NCBI GenBank assembly: GCA_965153455.1
Contig: OZ234493.1
Coordinates: forward strand, 28,944,213-29,008,212
Source of the DNA: Sphagnum compactum
Taxonomy: Eukaryota > Bryophyta > Sphagnopsida > Sphagnales
Reading direction: 5' to 3'
Length of the DNA stretch: 64,000 nucleotides
The notes beneath the pieces are model-generated. The model was not told where the DNA came from. It saw nothing but the letters and a program-made list of their open reading frames with translations, and made no database searches. The number at the start of each line of letters is the position of its first letter. Within the stretch, counting starts at the first letter, position 1. Below are positions 9,860-20,868 of this stretch, piece after piece. The translations under genes and the position numbers were made by a program.

Positions 9860-11250
9860 CTAACAACAATTTTTGAAGGTATGTATGTATGTATGTATTA
9901 AGGAGCAGCCCAGTGGGTATCTGAGAGACAGAGAGATCTGGAGTTCTAAAATTTGCAAAGTGATGAATTAGAGCACCACCAGTAGACACAGAGCTGAGAT
10001 CACAGCAGCAGAAAGAGCAGCTAACTTTAGCAGCAGCAACAGAGCTCCCTCCCACCACCACCACCACCACTACTTACTAGACTACTTTAGACTCTATTAG
10101 AGCTGCTGTTGCTGCTGCTGCAACAACAACAAAAAGGATTGTCATTAATGCTGTGGCCACATCCACCACAGAAGTGTTTCCAGATTGTCTTCATTCCCTT
10201 GCTGCTGAGCTGAGCTGAGCTCTCAGCTCAGCTCAGCTCAGCTCCCCCTATGAGCATAGATTCTGTGCTGCAGAATGCCATCAATTGCTCTCCTGCTCCC
10301 TGACACTCCACATTCAATGATTCATTCTACTCTAATATTTTTTGCACACATATTATGCACCAGCTGATCTTGCTTGTATCCCATCAATGATGACGACGAC
10401 GATGATGATTGGATTCACTGCTCTTCTTGCATTTGGCAGCTAATGATCAATAGCTCCATGTCCTTCTTGTTGTATTAGTAGCTTTAGTTGCAACAAAATT
10501 ATTATTAGTATTAGCATGTAATTACAGCTCTTCTTTTTTTCTCACTAGCTAACTGCAGATTATTATTTCATGCATTACTTACATGTAGGTGGAGGAGTGG
10601 TACAGTAGTAGTGGTGGTGGTAGGAGGAGGAGGAGAAGGAAGAAGAGGAGGAAGAGGAAGAGCTGGAGGACTAGCTAGCACTCAGGTGCTTAGCAGCCAG
10701 TGGCCATGGGCAGCCTTCTTCCTGCTGCAGCAGAACCATAATTGGGTTTTTGCCAGAGCTGCTGCTGATGGTACTACTGGGTGTGTTGACTGGTGATGAT
10801 CTGCATCATCATCATCTGTCTTTTGTTCTTGGTATTTTAGTCAGCACTGCTGCATCAGACTAGAGGGAGGAAAAAAAAAAGTAGCTCTCAGCCATGTGCA
10901 TAGATTGCAAAATCTACGAGCCCAGGCAGTGGTGTACTGTTATTCCAAGATCCTCAAAGCCACACAGAGAGAGAGAGTGTGTGTGTGTTTTGAGAGAGAG
11001 CGGAAGAGAAAAGACAGGATCATCTTCTTTCTGGTTTGCACTGAGTGGCTGCAGGAGGAGGAGCATTGGGTGAGAGAGGGATGATGAAGAGAGTGCATTC
11101 TCAATGCAGGCATGAAAGGGGAGGTGATGAAGACTTAGGGAAGACTTGTTGCTACATCATAGCAGGTCTTGGGAAGTAGTATTGTGGTAGCACAAACTGG
11201 ACATCAGTAGCAGCTCAGGGACCAAGTTTGTGTTTTTGATCCTCTGTTGA
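9860..11250. other. Low-complexity GA/CAG/CCA-rich leader region before the receptor-kinase pseudogene
   Basis: The stretch contains (GTAT)4, CAG/CTG and CCA/GGT triplet runs, GGA-rich and GA-rich tracts, GTGTGT and TCATCA runs. This is typical of promoter or long 5' UTR sequence of plant developmental genes rather than coding DNA. Short open frames here, such as 10611-10796, are simple-repeat artefacts. Its base composition differs clearly from the AT-rich flanks. Confidence 0.5.
10204..10237. repeat. Perfect inverted repeat of GCTGA units
   Basis: GCTGAGCTGAGCTGAG, a 2-base CT spacer, then CTCAGCTCAGCTCAGC: 16-bp perfect arms. This would form a strong hairpin or cruciform in the putative leader of the receptor-kinase pseudogene. 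Confidence 0.85.
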
Positions 11251-13865
11251 CTAGTGTATGTTGCAATGGTGCTTGCTGCTCAGCAGCAGCTGGCCATGGC
11301 TGCTGGCACACAGCAGCTGTCCGATGAAGGAGCAGCTCTCATTGGCCTCAAGGGGAAGCTGGTGGATGCCGATGGGCATCTTGATGACTGGAAAGAAGCA
11401 GCTACAGGATCAGGAGCTGCAGTGCCTGCTGGAATTCTGAATCCATGCTCATGGACTGGGATCAACTGGAGCAGGCCTGGATCAGCCTGGATCTCTCCTC
11501 CATGAGCCTCACAGGCTCGCTGTCAGGCCCGGACTTGGGCCAACTCAAAAACTTGGTCAACATCACAACAACCTCATCAGTGACGTGCTGGCTGAGATTG
11601 TGACTCTCCCCTGCAATACATCAAACAATTTCAGCAACTACTTCCCTTCCAACTTCTCCCAACTCCAATACCTCCAGGTATGTAAGAAGATTATATGCAA
11701 GTTCACTCTCTTCAGCTTCCTCTTCTTTGGATCATGCCCACTCTCAAGAATCTGTTCCTCTTTGGATTGGAATCGGTACAAGGAAAGTACTTGAGGCATA
11801 TGGATCATGTCCCAGCAACTCCTGTAGAAGAGAGAAATCATGATCCTTCTGCATTGTTGTGATGTTTCTTCACCGTCAGAACAACAGAACCACTTTCTGA
11901 GTGAAGAAGTACTATGCCCAATAACATGTTTTTCATGTTTGTAACAAACACTGCATGTCATAGTTGAGTCGCCTGCAGCTTCGATCCAGAATGTTTTTGA
12001 TCATGGGCATGAGGGGTGCACTGGCTGATGAGTGATGATTGATTGATTGATTGGTTGGTTGGTTGGTTTTGAACAAATTTCTTTTGGCCAGCAGGTGTTG
12101 GACTGCTTCAACAACTTCTTCTCAGGAAATTACCTTCCCTCAAACATTTGAGCCTGGCAGGAAACTATTTTGATGGAAACATTCCAGTTTGAGTATGGCA
12201 GCTTCCTGAGCCTGGTTTACTTGGCCATCAGTGGCAATTCCCTCACTGGAGTTATCCCTAAAGAGCTTGGAAATCTTCCCAGGTAAGAATTGCTTCCTAA
12301 CATCTGTTTCTGGTAGCAAAAAAATATTACACTCTATCTGCATGTAAATATAACTATTAGCTACCCATCACTCATTGATGCAGGCTCACTACAAGAGAAT
12401 GGGGTTTTTCTCAAACAAAAAACCGCAAACTCATGACAGATGTAGCGAGGTAAACTTTGTGGTTTCATCCATTACAATGTACAATATGTGGTGTTTATTG
12501 TGGCATATATTGCATCAAAGTGGCAATTTGATGTCAGGTAATGGCTCATATTACATTTGTGCCACATGTGTCATGAGCTGCAGCTTTCTTTGTGAGGAAA
12601 ACACCATTCTCTTGTAGTGGCAGTGCTTAAGTTGTTGAATTCTATCTTCAAAGTCCAAAGAGTCGGCAGATAATGTACTATCCAAAAATGAAAGGGAGTG
12701 CTCAAGATGTCCTGCACTCGGAGAGGAATAATTCTGCTTCAGTTGACCATGTTAGTCTATGCACTGACAGAATTGTTTGCGTCTGGTTGGTCATATCCAG
12801 AGCTCGAGGAACTGTACATGGGTTCCTACAACACTTTTTTGTCTGGCATCCCAGCAAGCTTTGGCAACTTAACCAAGCTTGTTGGCTAGATCTGGGTGAA
12901 TATGGACTCAATGGATCACTTCCAATCAAGCTTGGGAATTTGGTGAACCTTGTCACGCTCTTTCTACAGCTCAATAGATTCACGGGTGCAATCCCGTTTG
13001 AGTTTGGCAACCTGGTGAACTTGAAGTCACTTGACCTTTCTTACAATAACCTGACAGGCAAGATCCCGCCCACTCTAGTCTACTTGCAAAAGCTGGAGCT
13101 GTTAAGCCTCATGAACAACCAAATTGAAGGCACCATTCCTGCTTGCTTGGGTGACCTCCCCAAAAAGGTGATCCATCTATAAACCTTCTTGATAAGCTCT
13201 TGAAAAAGAAAGTCTAAGTCTTGAAAAGTGATGGGTGATGTGCAGTTTTTTCTGAGCTTTTCAGTAGCTATTCAACTGATGTGGAAAGTTCTCTGTTTTT
13301 GTTTTCTGTTTTGGTTTTGACAGGTACTTTATTTGTGGAAGAACAAGTTGGTGGGAACTATTCCTCAAACACTTGGACAAAATACAAATCTCACACTTCT
13401 CAACCTGTCTTCCAATTTTCTCACCGGGATGATTCCACAAGATTTATGCATTGGCCAAAAGCTTCAATGGCTAATTTTGCAATACGATCAGCTCACAGGT
13501 CCCATACCTGAGAGCTTGGGAAACTGCTGGAGTCTAACAAAACTTTGCCTTAGCTACAACTTCCTTAACAGGTTGATCCCAACAGGACCGTTAGGACTTC
13601 CGAATATCTCAATGGAGGAGGTCAAGGCCAACAACATTATTGGGCCAATCCCATCCACATTCATTTCTGCTCCATTGTTGGGATACTTTGATTTTTCTGA
13701 CAACTATTGTCAAGCAGTTTGCCAGCAAGTATTGGGAACCTCACAAAACTTCAGCAATTCCTGGTATCAGGCAACCAGTTCAGTGGGTTGATCCCACCCC
13801 AGATCTGTGACATGCCTCTTCTGAACAAACTGGATCTGAGTTTGAACAATTTATTGGGCCCGATT

Positions 13866-14009
13866 CCATCAACAATATCCAACTGTAAGAAACTTGGGTC
13901 CCTTGATTTGAGCCAGAACAATTCGTTGGGCTCAATTCCATCAACAATATCCAACTGTAAGAAACTTGGGTCCCTTGATTTGAGCCAGAACAATTTGTCG
14001 GGTGAGGAT
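13866..14009 (+). repeat. Tandem duplication of one LRR unit (2 x 72 bp)
   Basis: The 72-bp unit starting CCATCAACAATATCCAACTG at 13866 is repeated from 13938, identical for about the first 58 bp and then diverging. It encodes PSTISNCKKLGSLDLSQNN twice. 72 bp is 24 codons, exactly one plant LRR, so the duplication adds one whole repeat without shifting the frame. The near-identity suggests it is young compared with the other damage in this pseudogene. Confidence 0.92.
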
Positions 14010-14614
14010 CCTCTCCAAATCAAGTACATACCCGATCTCTACCTCAATCTTTCTCACAACCATTTGACAGGTCACATCCCACCACAATTGCAGCTGCTAC
14101 AAACTCTGAGCATCATTGACTTCTCCTACAACAATCTTTCTGGACAGATACCACATTTCAAGTTGACCATTATAACCTTTGTGGGGAATCCATTTTTGTG
14201 TGGGGATGTATTGCCATCATGCAACCTTATATCTTCTGCCCCAGCCCCATCTCTCCAGCATCCTAAACAACATGATACAGGCCTTCTATCATGGCTGGTC
14301 GGGATGTTATTCTCAGCTGTTTTCATTGTTTTACTTGTGGGCCTGTGTTGCTTTTTCTGAAACTACATCTGCAGATATTTCCAAAGGAAACCAACAGTCC
14401 ACCCTTGGAAATTAATTGCCTTCCAGAGGTACTAAGCAAAGCATGAACAGCTGCTTCATATGCTGTCACAAAAAGATTTAAAGGAGAGTTTGAATGTCAA
14501 TCTAATGACTATAAGAAAGCTATAATAAAATTGTTGAAGAAAAAACTTCCTTGAGTATCTTCTTGGGTCCCTTTTTGTTGTCCTAATGATCTCATTTGAG
14601 AAAAATGTCTCCAG

Positions 14615-15688
14615 GTGCTTGATTGCTTGACAGAGGACAACATAATTGGTTGCAGTGGGGTGGGAACTGTTTACAAGGGTGTCATGCCCAGTCATGAGAT
14701 TGTGGCAGTCAAAAGACTATCTGGAGAGGGGAAAGGGGCATCCCACGATCATGGATTCTCTGCTGAGATTCAGACACTGCGGAAAATCTGGCACCGCAAT
14801 ATTGTGCAGCTTCTCAGGGTGCTGCTCTAACCATGAGACAAATCTGTTGGTATATGAGTATATATGCCAAAGGGTAGTCTTGGGGAGCTTCTTCACAGTA
14901 AGGAAAAATCGGGCCATCTCAATTGGGATACAAGGTCAGAAATTCTGGTTCCTAGAATTAATTGATCACACTAATTGACTTAACAACACTGGTGTTGATT
15001 AGCACTTGACTAAGAGCAGCTCCAATAGTGTTCAGTATGTGGCCCTGCAAAAGAAAATTAGATGAAGAAAAGTCAAAACATGCCAGTTTGGCTCAGCAAA
15101 ATGGTTTTCACTCAGCATTTTTTAATAGGATGCAGAGGCTGGTAATAGGCACAGCAAAGCCTAACACCTGTTGTTGATTGGCTAGATAGTTTGATCGGTC
15201 TGGGTGGGATGCTATTAGTAGTCTCCCATCTATCTGCAGTCCCAGTTTTAGTTTTATGGGTGGGGTTGGAAAAAAATAAATAACTAAACTTGGATGTGAG
15301 AAATATTTTTGCAGTCACATACTGAGCACTAGCACTGCTCGAGATGCTCTAATCACCAGTTAGTTGTCTTCACAACTGTTGTTGATTAGAACTGGATTCA
15401 TTACCAGTTGTTGAAGACTCATAGCTGTTGAACACAGACAATGGATCTTGGGACTAATTCTTTGTTGGCAATTTACAGGAGGTGATGTTGGTCCTCAGAG
15501 TCACATTATTGTGCTCCAGTGATCTACCAGCAGACCGCCCAACCATGAGAGATGTGGTGCAAATGCCATCAATTGTGAAGCCAAAGAGCAAAGGGAGCAG
15601 TCTTGCAGACTCTCATGAATTGCTGATGGCATTAGATCTTCTGAAGGAGAAGAATGATAATCTTCAACTTGTATGTGAGCAGAAGTAG
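14615..15688 (+). pseudogene. Kinase domain remnant of the LRR receptor-like kinase
   Basis: Seen are [12 protein letters not shown], a glycine loop [11 protein letters not shown], the ATP-binding lysine in [26 protein letters not shown] with the helix-C Glu, then after a frameshift [12 protein letters not shown] and, in another frame, [20 protein letters not shown] followed by WDTRSEI. The next recognisable piece is at 15479: LCSSDLPADRPTMRDVVQMP, the C-terminal lobe. Nothing between 14980 and 15478 encodes the HRD catalytic loop, the DFG motif or the APE motif. The stretch 14935-15478 has intron-like sequence ending in TTTACAG. Loss of these motifs rules out catalysis. Confidence 0.88.
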
Positions 15689-16194
15689 CTTTAAAACTGC
15701 CACCACCTGCGGCACTTGATTTGCAAGTGGAATCCTGAGCTTTTTATATTCAAATGCATTAAACTCTTGGGTCTATTGCTCGTGTACATTACAGCCAGTG
15801 TAGAGGGTTTTGTAGAGCTTGAAATGGGTGCAAGAATTCTGTCTTTTACAGTTGGTTAAGTGGAGCTGGAAGATTAAAATTTTGAAATTTTTTCAGATTA
15901 GGAAATAGGGAACTAGTGTTGTGTGTAGATAGCATACAGTTAGTTGCTTCTCTTTTTTTGTGTCTGCAGCACACTAGGAACAATGCCATACCTAATGCAC
16001 AACGTGCAACAAATCTGCATCAATTTCATGTTCAACACAAAAAAACTGGAAGAAATCTTCTGAAAGTAAGAGTAGGATATCTGTGGATAACTTTGTGAGC
16101 ACTGTATCTTCAAACTATTTCATCTTTTGATCTGTAATGGAAAGAACCCATTTCTCGACTTGGAATTTTAAAATTGCAAAATCAAGCTAGATGA

Positions 16195-16872
16195 TCAAGT
16201 CTTCCGCTCCTGACGCCATTTGTATACAGGCTTATCCGTAGGTGTGCTGATTTCATCAGGACGTAGCTTGCGCTTTCTGCCCTTGGTTGTCAACTGTTTC
16301 TGCAAGGACATCGTCATAGCCAGTTCTCGCAACTTCTCCGCTCGCTCGCTGCGCTCCTTCAGCTCCCTCTTCACCCCCTTAGAAACCCTAGGAGCACGAA
16401 GCGGATCCTCCGGCATGTCCTTTACCACTGCCGGTCTGAGCTCTTTAGCTTGTTCCCTATCTTCAGCAAAATAGATATGCTTGCTTGATGATTGGCCCTC
16501 ATGGAGCGGAATGAAAGAAGACTGCAACCTCTCCACTTTTTTCTTCTCAGCCTGCCATTTGGACATCAAGTAACCGAAGTCTTGCGTCTTCATCAGCTGC
16601 AGCTCCTCTTCCGTGTACTCCTTCCCACCGGTTTTGGGTCTATGAACGCCATTCACCGTCTTGGAGTTTATCATCTTATAATAAAACTCATCGGGATTCC
16701 TGAATGCCGCCTTCTCCCGCAACCTACGGATGGTGTCCTCTTTCCTGTGAAAATCCTTGGCTCGCAGCACATAGTCCTTGTGCTTCTCAAGCAGCCCGAA
16801 CCTGGCACGGTTCTGAGGTTGCGACCGCTCCTTGTGAGCTCGCCTCCGCACCGCATTCCTTAACGACGACAT
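16195..16872 (-). CDS. UTP11: U3 snoRNA-associated protein 11 (UTP11), small-subunit processome
   Basis: A single uninterrupted frame of 225 codons starts MSSLRNAVRRRAHKERSQP and continues RARFGLLEKHKDYVLRAKDF, KAAFRNPDEFYYKMINSKTV and DFGYLMSKWQAEKKKVERLQ, ending VYKWRQERKT. These blocks and the length (plant members are about 228 residues) match UTP11, a highly basic nucleolar protein of the U3 small-subunit processome needed for 18S rRNA maturation; the Arabidopsis homologue is linked to female gametophyte development (EDA14). I chose the Met at 16872 because the family begins M-(S)-SLRNA; the frame stays open 25 codons upstream to 16947, but that part is not conserved. No intron interrupts it, and its GC content is higher than in the flanks. 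It is the only clearly intact gene in the window. Confidence 0.95.
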   Translation of the reverse strand: MSSLRNAVRRRAHKERSQPQNRARFGLLEKHKDYVLRAKDFHRKEDTIRRLREKAAFRNPDEFYYKMINSKTVNGVHRPKTGGKEYTEEELQLMKTQDFGYLMSKWQAEKKKVERLQSSFIPLHEGQSSSKHIYFAEDREQAKELRPAVVKDMPEDPLRAPRVSKGVKRELKERSERAEKLRELAMTMSLQKQLTTKGRKRKLRPDEISTPTDKPVYKWRQERKT

Positions 16873-16932
16873 GCTTGCTGCCTCTCCTCCTCGCTTGAGC
16901 TCCACAATCCTTCCCTTGTTCCTGCTGCCGGC

Positions 16933-16940
16933 AAACCCTA
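16933..16940 (-). promoter_or_regulatory. Telo-box upstream of UTP11
   Basis: AAACCCTA on the plus strand (TAGGGTTT on the gene strand) lies about 60 bp before the UTP11 start codon, next to TATATA. Telo-boxes are common in promoters and leaders of plant ribosomal-protein and ribosome-biogenesis genes, which fits the function of UTP11. Confidence 0.55.
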
Positions 16941-17062
16941 TATACACAAAGCCGTGACGGAGCAGCGAGAGAGAAAGGGTCTATGTCGGGCCGGGTCACA
17001 TGTAAATACTACGTACCCGTTCGAAAGGGTCTGTGACGGCGGGCCCGCCTTTTTTTTTCTGG

Positions 17063-17063
<1 letters not shown>

Positions 17064-17101
<38 letters not shown>
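17064..17101. repeat. (TA)n microsatellite
   Basis: An uninterrupted TA run of about 38 bp. It marks the sharp edge between the UTP11 promoter side and AT-rich intergenic DNA. Confidence 0.95.
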
Positions 17102-17102
<1 letters not shown>

Positions 17103-17697
17103 CTAAAATGCTATATTATAAAGTAAAAGTGCTAAAATCATGTGCTTTTTGAGATTTTCAATATCCATAATTCGACCAATATTGGAAAAAAAATCGCCAG
17201 ATTTCTAAACATGGTGCAAGTATGTAGCCAAAAATATAGAAGGATGATTGTATATATATAGGTTTATAACCAAATTTGGCTAACTCTTCCTAAGGATGAT
17301 CACCATTTTGGCTACAAACAAAAACTCCTAAAAATAAATAAATCATTACCATAATACATTTACCATTTTGATAATAATTAAATTATTTTCCAAAAAATGT
17401 TGATTTTTTCAAAATCAATTGTTCGCAAAGTTGAAAGTAATAGAAATTTGACATTATTATTGAATGTTTGCCTTAAAGCTTAGTGGTGTGGTATGCCTAA
17501 GTAATGCAAAATTAGTTAGCATTTTCTTTCACCACCTCAACTACAGGAATTTCACGAAATGTTTATTGCCAAAAATGAAAATATGGAAAAAAAATAATTG
17601 TTAAAAAAATGTTAGAATGGTAAAGGTCCTATGATAATTAATAGAGCCTTTTGTTGAACCCCTTAACAAAAAGTGTTGTTTGAACAAATCATTCACT

Positions 17698-17832
17698 AAC
17701 AACCACATTGCAACAAGGCATGTAGCCTATAAGAATTGCAATTGTTGAGCAAGTCTTCACTCACCAACAACCACATGGCAACAAGGGCTGTAGCCCATGA
17801 GAATTGCAATCATTGAAAGTGTTTTCACATGC
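17698..17832. repeat. 68-bp tandem duplication
   Basis: AACAACCACATTGCAACAAG followed by GCATGTAGCCTATAAGAATT recurs 68 bp later as AACAACCACATGGCAACAAG and GGCTGTAGCCCATGAGAATT. Two units with moderate divergence. Confidence 0.75.
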
Positions 17833-18865
17833 TCTAAAAACTGCTATTGCTACAATTCAAAATGCCTCCCAACCTGCATCGTATGAAGAACAATTCATGA
17901 TGGAAATTGTCTACAACATTTCATAAGGGAAATTTGATAATTAGTTTGCGAGAAAATTTTCAAGACCATTGAAAAGTAAGAAATCTCAAACAACAAAGAC
18001 TTCAAGGCCACCTAGGAGAAAAAAAAACCCAAAAAACAAAAACTTTAAGATCATGTAGGAGCAAAAAAAATCAAAGAGCATACATTTTAATCCAAACACA
18101 CTTTCAAAAAATTCCCAAGCACACACATTTTTGTGCAAACACACTTTCAAGTGCACACATTTTCATGCAAACATGTTTATAAAAAATTTGATTACCTCTC
18201 ATGAAGAAAAAAATGAACATCATAAGTGTGCAATTTTTTCTAGAGCTCCTTATTCCTCTAAATTTTTTGTTCACATTGGAGGTGACAAAATCAAATGAGC
18301 CAATCTATCATAGTTAGAGCTAGACCTTTGTTTGAACTTTCAAGCGTTGTAATCGATGTTTTTGGCATCCAAACACCCAAATTAGTAAAACGTTGTGCTA
18401 CAAAACTCAAAAGAGTTTCACGAAGGTAGAAAGTTCAACTTGGCAGCAGACCTCCAATCACTGAAAATATTATTCCTATCACATACATTATCCAAATCTA
18501 GCTTGTTTTATTTTATTAGAAAGTTAGCTACAAGGCACATCTGCATATCAAATTCTAAGCTCTACACCCAAATTAGTAAAAAGTTGTGTTACAAAACCCG
18601 AGAGGTTTTATGAAATTTCTCTAAAATTTCAAGCTCCCAAAACTATCCCTATCAATTTCATTCTTTCAAAAGTACCACTATCATCTAGTCTATTTTCCCT
18701 CTTTCCACCATCTACTAAAACTAATCATTCTTCTCTTCCCAAGGAACAAGTTTTTTCAATATTCAAATCGAAAATTATGTTCGGAAAAAAAAAAACCCAA
18801 ATGATTTGAATTTGTGCCTTTAAAGAGAAGGATAAGGAAGGAGGTGAAGGAAGACCCCAACTCGG

Positions 18866-18990
18866 TGGCCTATGGAAGGTCTAATGCTTGATTGCCCTTG
18901 AAAAGTTTCAATGTTTAGTGGCCCTTGAAAAGTTCCAATGCTTAGTGGCCAATGGAAGGTTCTAACGTTTGGTGGCCCTTGAAAGGCGAA
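18866..18990. repeat. 27-bp minisatellite, about 4.6 units
   Basis: Units start at 18866, 18893, 18919, 18946 and 18973 and follow TGGCCCTTGAAAAGTTCCAA plus TGCTTAG. Some units have AATGGAAGG instead of CTTGAAAAG. There are no spacers, so this is a minisatellite and not a CRISPR-like array. Confidence 0.85.
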
Positions 18991-20192
18991 GGAAAATCAT
19001 CCTTTTCACCTCTTCTCATTTTTCCCCCCAACAATTTTACTTAAATTTTTTTTTCCCTATTGATATTAAGGTTTTACTCTACCATGGTTCTAGACTGTTA
19101 TTTTATGCATTTCTTTCCTTTTCCTTGACTTATAAATTATAACCACACATTTCGATGTATCAAGTCTTCACACACATCGTCGAGTTGATTTTGATTGAAG
19201 ATTTTTTTCCTTTCTTAGAATTCATGGCGTTGCACATGACCACTTTTTATGAGTTCACTTCTCTAAACTCTCGTACCTTGGTAATTTTGTTACAAATCAA
19301 CCCCGCTTCTGGTGATGAACCTGAAATTATTTGTGAAAGTTTTTACAAAACTGAAAACACCTCCATCTTTGCATGGTTTTCAATTCTTAACGTTGGACAC
19401 TATTGTTGGTTGCGCGGTCCGATTCGTCGACTACCTCTTAATAGTAAGGCGGATTATTTAGTTTGCACCATTCAACGCATCCTAGATTTCCTACAATTAT
19501 GAACAATCACTATGGCATACCCTAAACTCAACATGTAATTACAATTTTTCGTTGAGCTTATCCATAACCTCAATAAAATTTTCACTCATCATGAAATCCA
19601 TGTTGCCATTCTCACCCTATTACATTATTTATTTTAATCGTTATGTTGTCTTAAATTAATCTTACGCTTACAATGTTTGAAAATTATATTATTTCCATTA
19701 GACCTTTCATTAACACCCCTCAAGTGCTTCACACATCTCAAACATCCTCGCTTACATGACTACCCACAAAATACTAAAACAAGACCAATGTTTTGCTAAA
19801 CATTACGAATTTGGCGTCTACTTCTAACCCCAACCCTTTAAAGATTTCTCACCCTAATCACGCAACTGAGGTTCTAAAACTATGAAAACTAGTTTTTTGT
19901 TGAAGAAAAGAATTAACCTTACACCTTATTCATCCAATATCGAATTTCAAAAAAAAGAAAACAACCCCCCCATGCAACCATGTGCACTCATCATTCTTTA
20001 TTCTAACATGAAGTTGTTAAAAACCCTTAATAGCCTTACCACATCCAAATATTCCTGATGCAATTCTTAAAAATTGAGACTACCGCACATGGCTGTGTCG
20101 GTATGGCTCACACAACCACTTTCATTCAATGCAAAGAATGTCATGACAATTATAACAAAAATTTGAAACATCATGTTTTATTAAGCCCCATT

Positions 20193-20310
20193 CACTAATA
20201 GAAAATGGCCATTTTGCAATTGGTCCATGTGACTAATTTTTAGTTACAAGTGACATTTATAACTAAAATTTCAATAGTCGCATTGGACAAGTCGCATTGA
20301 CACTAGTTGC
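20193..20310 (+). mobile_element. CACTA-like transposon end
   Basis: CACTAATAGAAAATGGCCAT resembles the CACTA(G/C)TAGAAAA terminus of plant CACTA transposons. It is followed by short motifs repeated in both orientations (AGTCGCATT, GTCGCATTG, AGTTGCAAACGAC), as in subterminal regions. Related motifs recur at 20390-20410 and 20900-20955. A matching inverted terminus was not found, so the right border is unknown. Confidence 0.4.
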
Positions 20311-20615
20311 AAACGACAACAAATTTTGGATGAAAGAAAAAATCAACGAAATACGCCTTCATCTTTTGATTGGTCATATACGTATTGACGCTTGCAACTA
20401 ATATGCGACTTTTTTGGTGAACAATGGGAACAAATTATGTGTTGCCATGTGTCCCAACTTTTAATAATTAAAAATATTTTATTATTATTTTGAAATAATT
20501 TAAGAAGTTTAATTTTTATGTTTGGATGGTTTAGATTGTGACACGTGGTGCAATAAAAATTTGCCATGTGACATATTAATGAAAATTTCCAAATTAAATT
20601 TAAATCAATATTTAG

Positions 20616-20760
20616 GTATGTAGGTTGAACTAAGTACCTACCTACCCATCTAGGCTAAACATCTATCTAGATAAGACCTATTTATCTACTTAAGCCAAAT
20701 ACCTACTTAGGTAGGTAGGTAAGTTAGGGAAGTAGGTAATTAGGTGTAAGTACATGAATA
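20616..20760. repeat. GGTA/TACC-rich cluster 1
   Basis: Many GTAGGTAGGTAGG and TACCTACCTACC words occur in both orientations, giving local hairpin potential. The same kind of cluster occurs at 22560-22670 and 48240-48390. Confidence 0.6.
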
Positions 20761-20868
20761 TTTATATTTTATTTTGGGTTAAGTCATTTTTATTGACTCA
20801 TCCCATATGCCCATCTTTCTAAATATGAAAATATGAGACAAGACACCTAGTTTATATATTTTTCAAAA

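Larger units (their letters stand above)
11254..15688 (+). pseudogene. CLAVATA1/BAM-type LRR receptor-like kinase, broken
   Basis: The start at 11254 gives a short weakly hydrophobic leader and an N-terminal LRR cap (DEGAALIGLKGKLVDADGHL, then NPCSWTGI). LRR blocks follow in several exons, for example DLGEYGLNGSLPIKLGNL, LDLSYNNLTGKIPP and GPIPESLGNCWSLTKL, then LSHNHLTGHIPP, a paired-cysteine end (GNPFLCGDVLPSC), a membrane segment (WLVGMLFSAVFIVLLVGLCC) and a kinase. Wording and order match the BAM/CLV1 (LRR-XI) receptors, which bind CLE peptides at the plasma membrane. Likely introns: 11678-12094, about 12283-12796, 13168-13323, 14429-14614, and about 14935-15478. Frameshifts occur near 11470, 11555, 12140, 12195, 12885, 13700 and 14820, with an in-frame TGA at about 14358. 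Most of the kinase core is missing, so it cannot act as a kinase. It converges on UTP11. Confidence 0.9.
17102..20190. other. AT-rich intergenic DNA, no gene recognised
   Basis: No coding pattern could be linked to a family. The open frame 19155-19502 (plus) has 115 codons but no recognised domain. The stretch contains the short tandem repeats listed separately at 17698 and 18866. Confidence 0.5.

Noticed and set aside
16195-16872. UTP11 as a processed retrocopy because it lacks introns.
   Set aside because: No poly(A) tract or flanking duplication was seen, the frame is intact and a telo-box leader is present, so I treat it as a real gene; the intron question stays open.
16220-16898. Plus-strand open frames of 84, 123 and 64 codons across the UTP11 gene.
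   Set aside because: They are antisense shadows of the intact UTP11 frame and show no domain.
18866-18990. Regular 27-bp units looked at first like a CRISPR-type array.
   Set aside because: The units are contiguous with no unique spacers, and the DNA is plant nuclear. It is a minisatellite.
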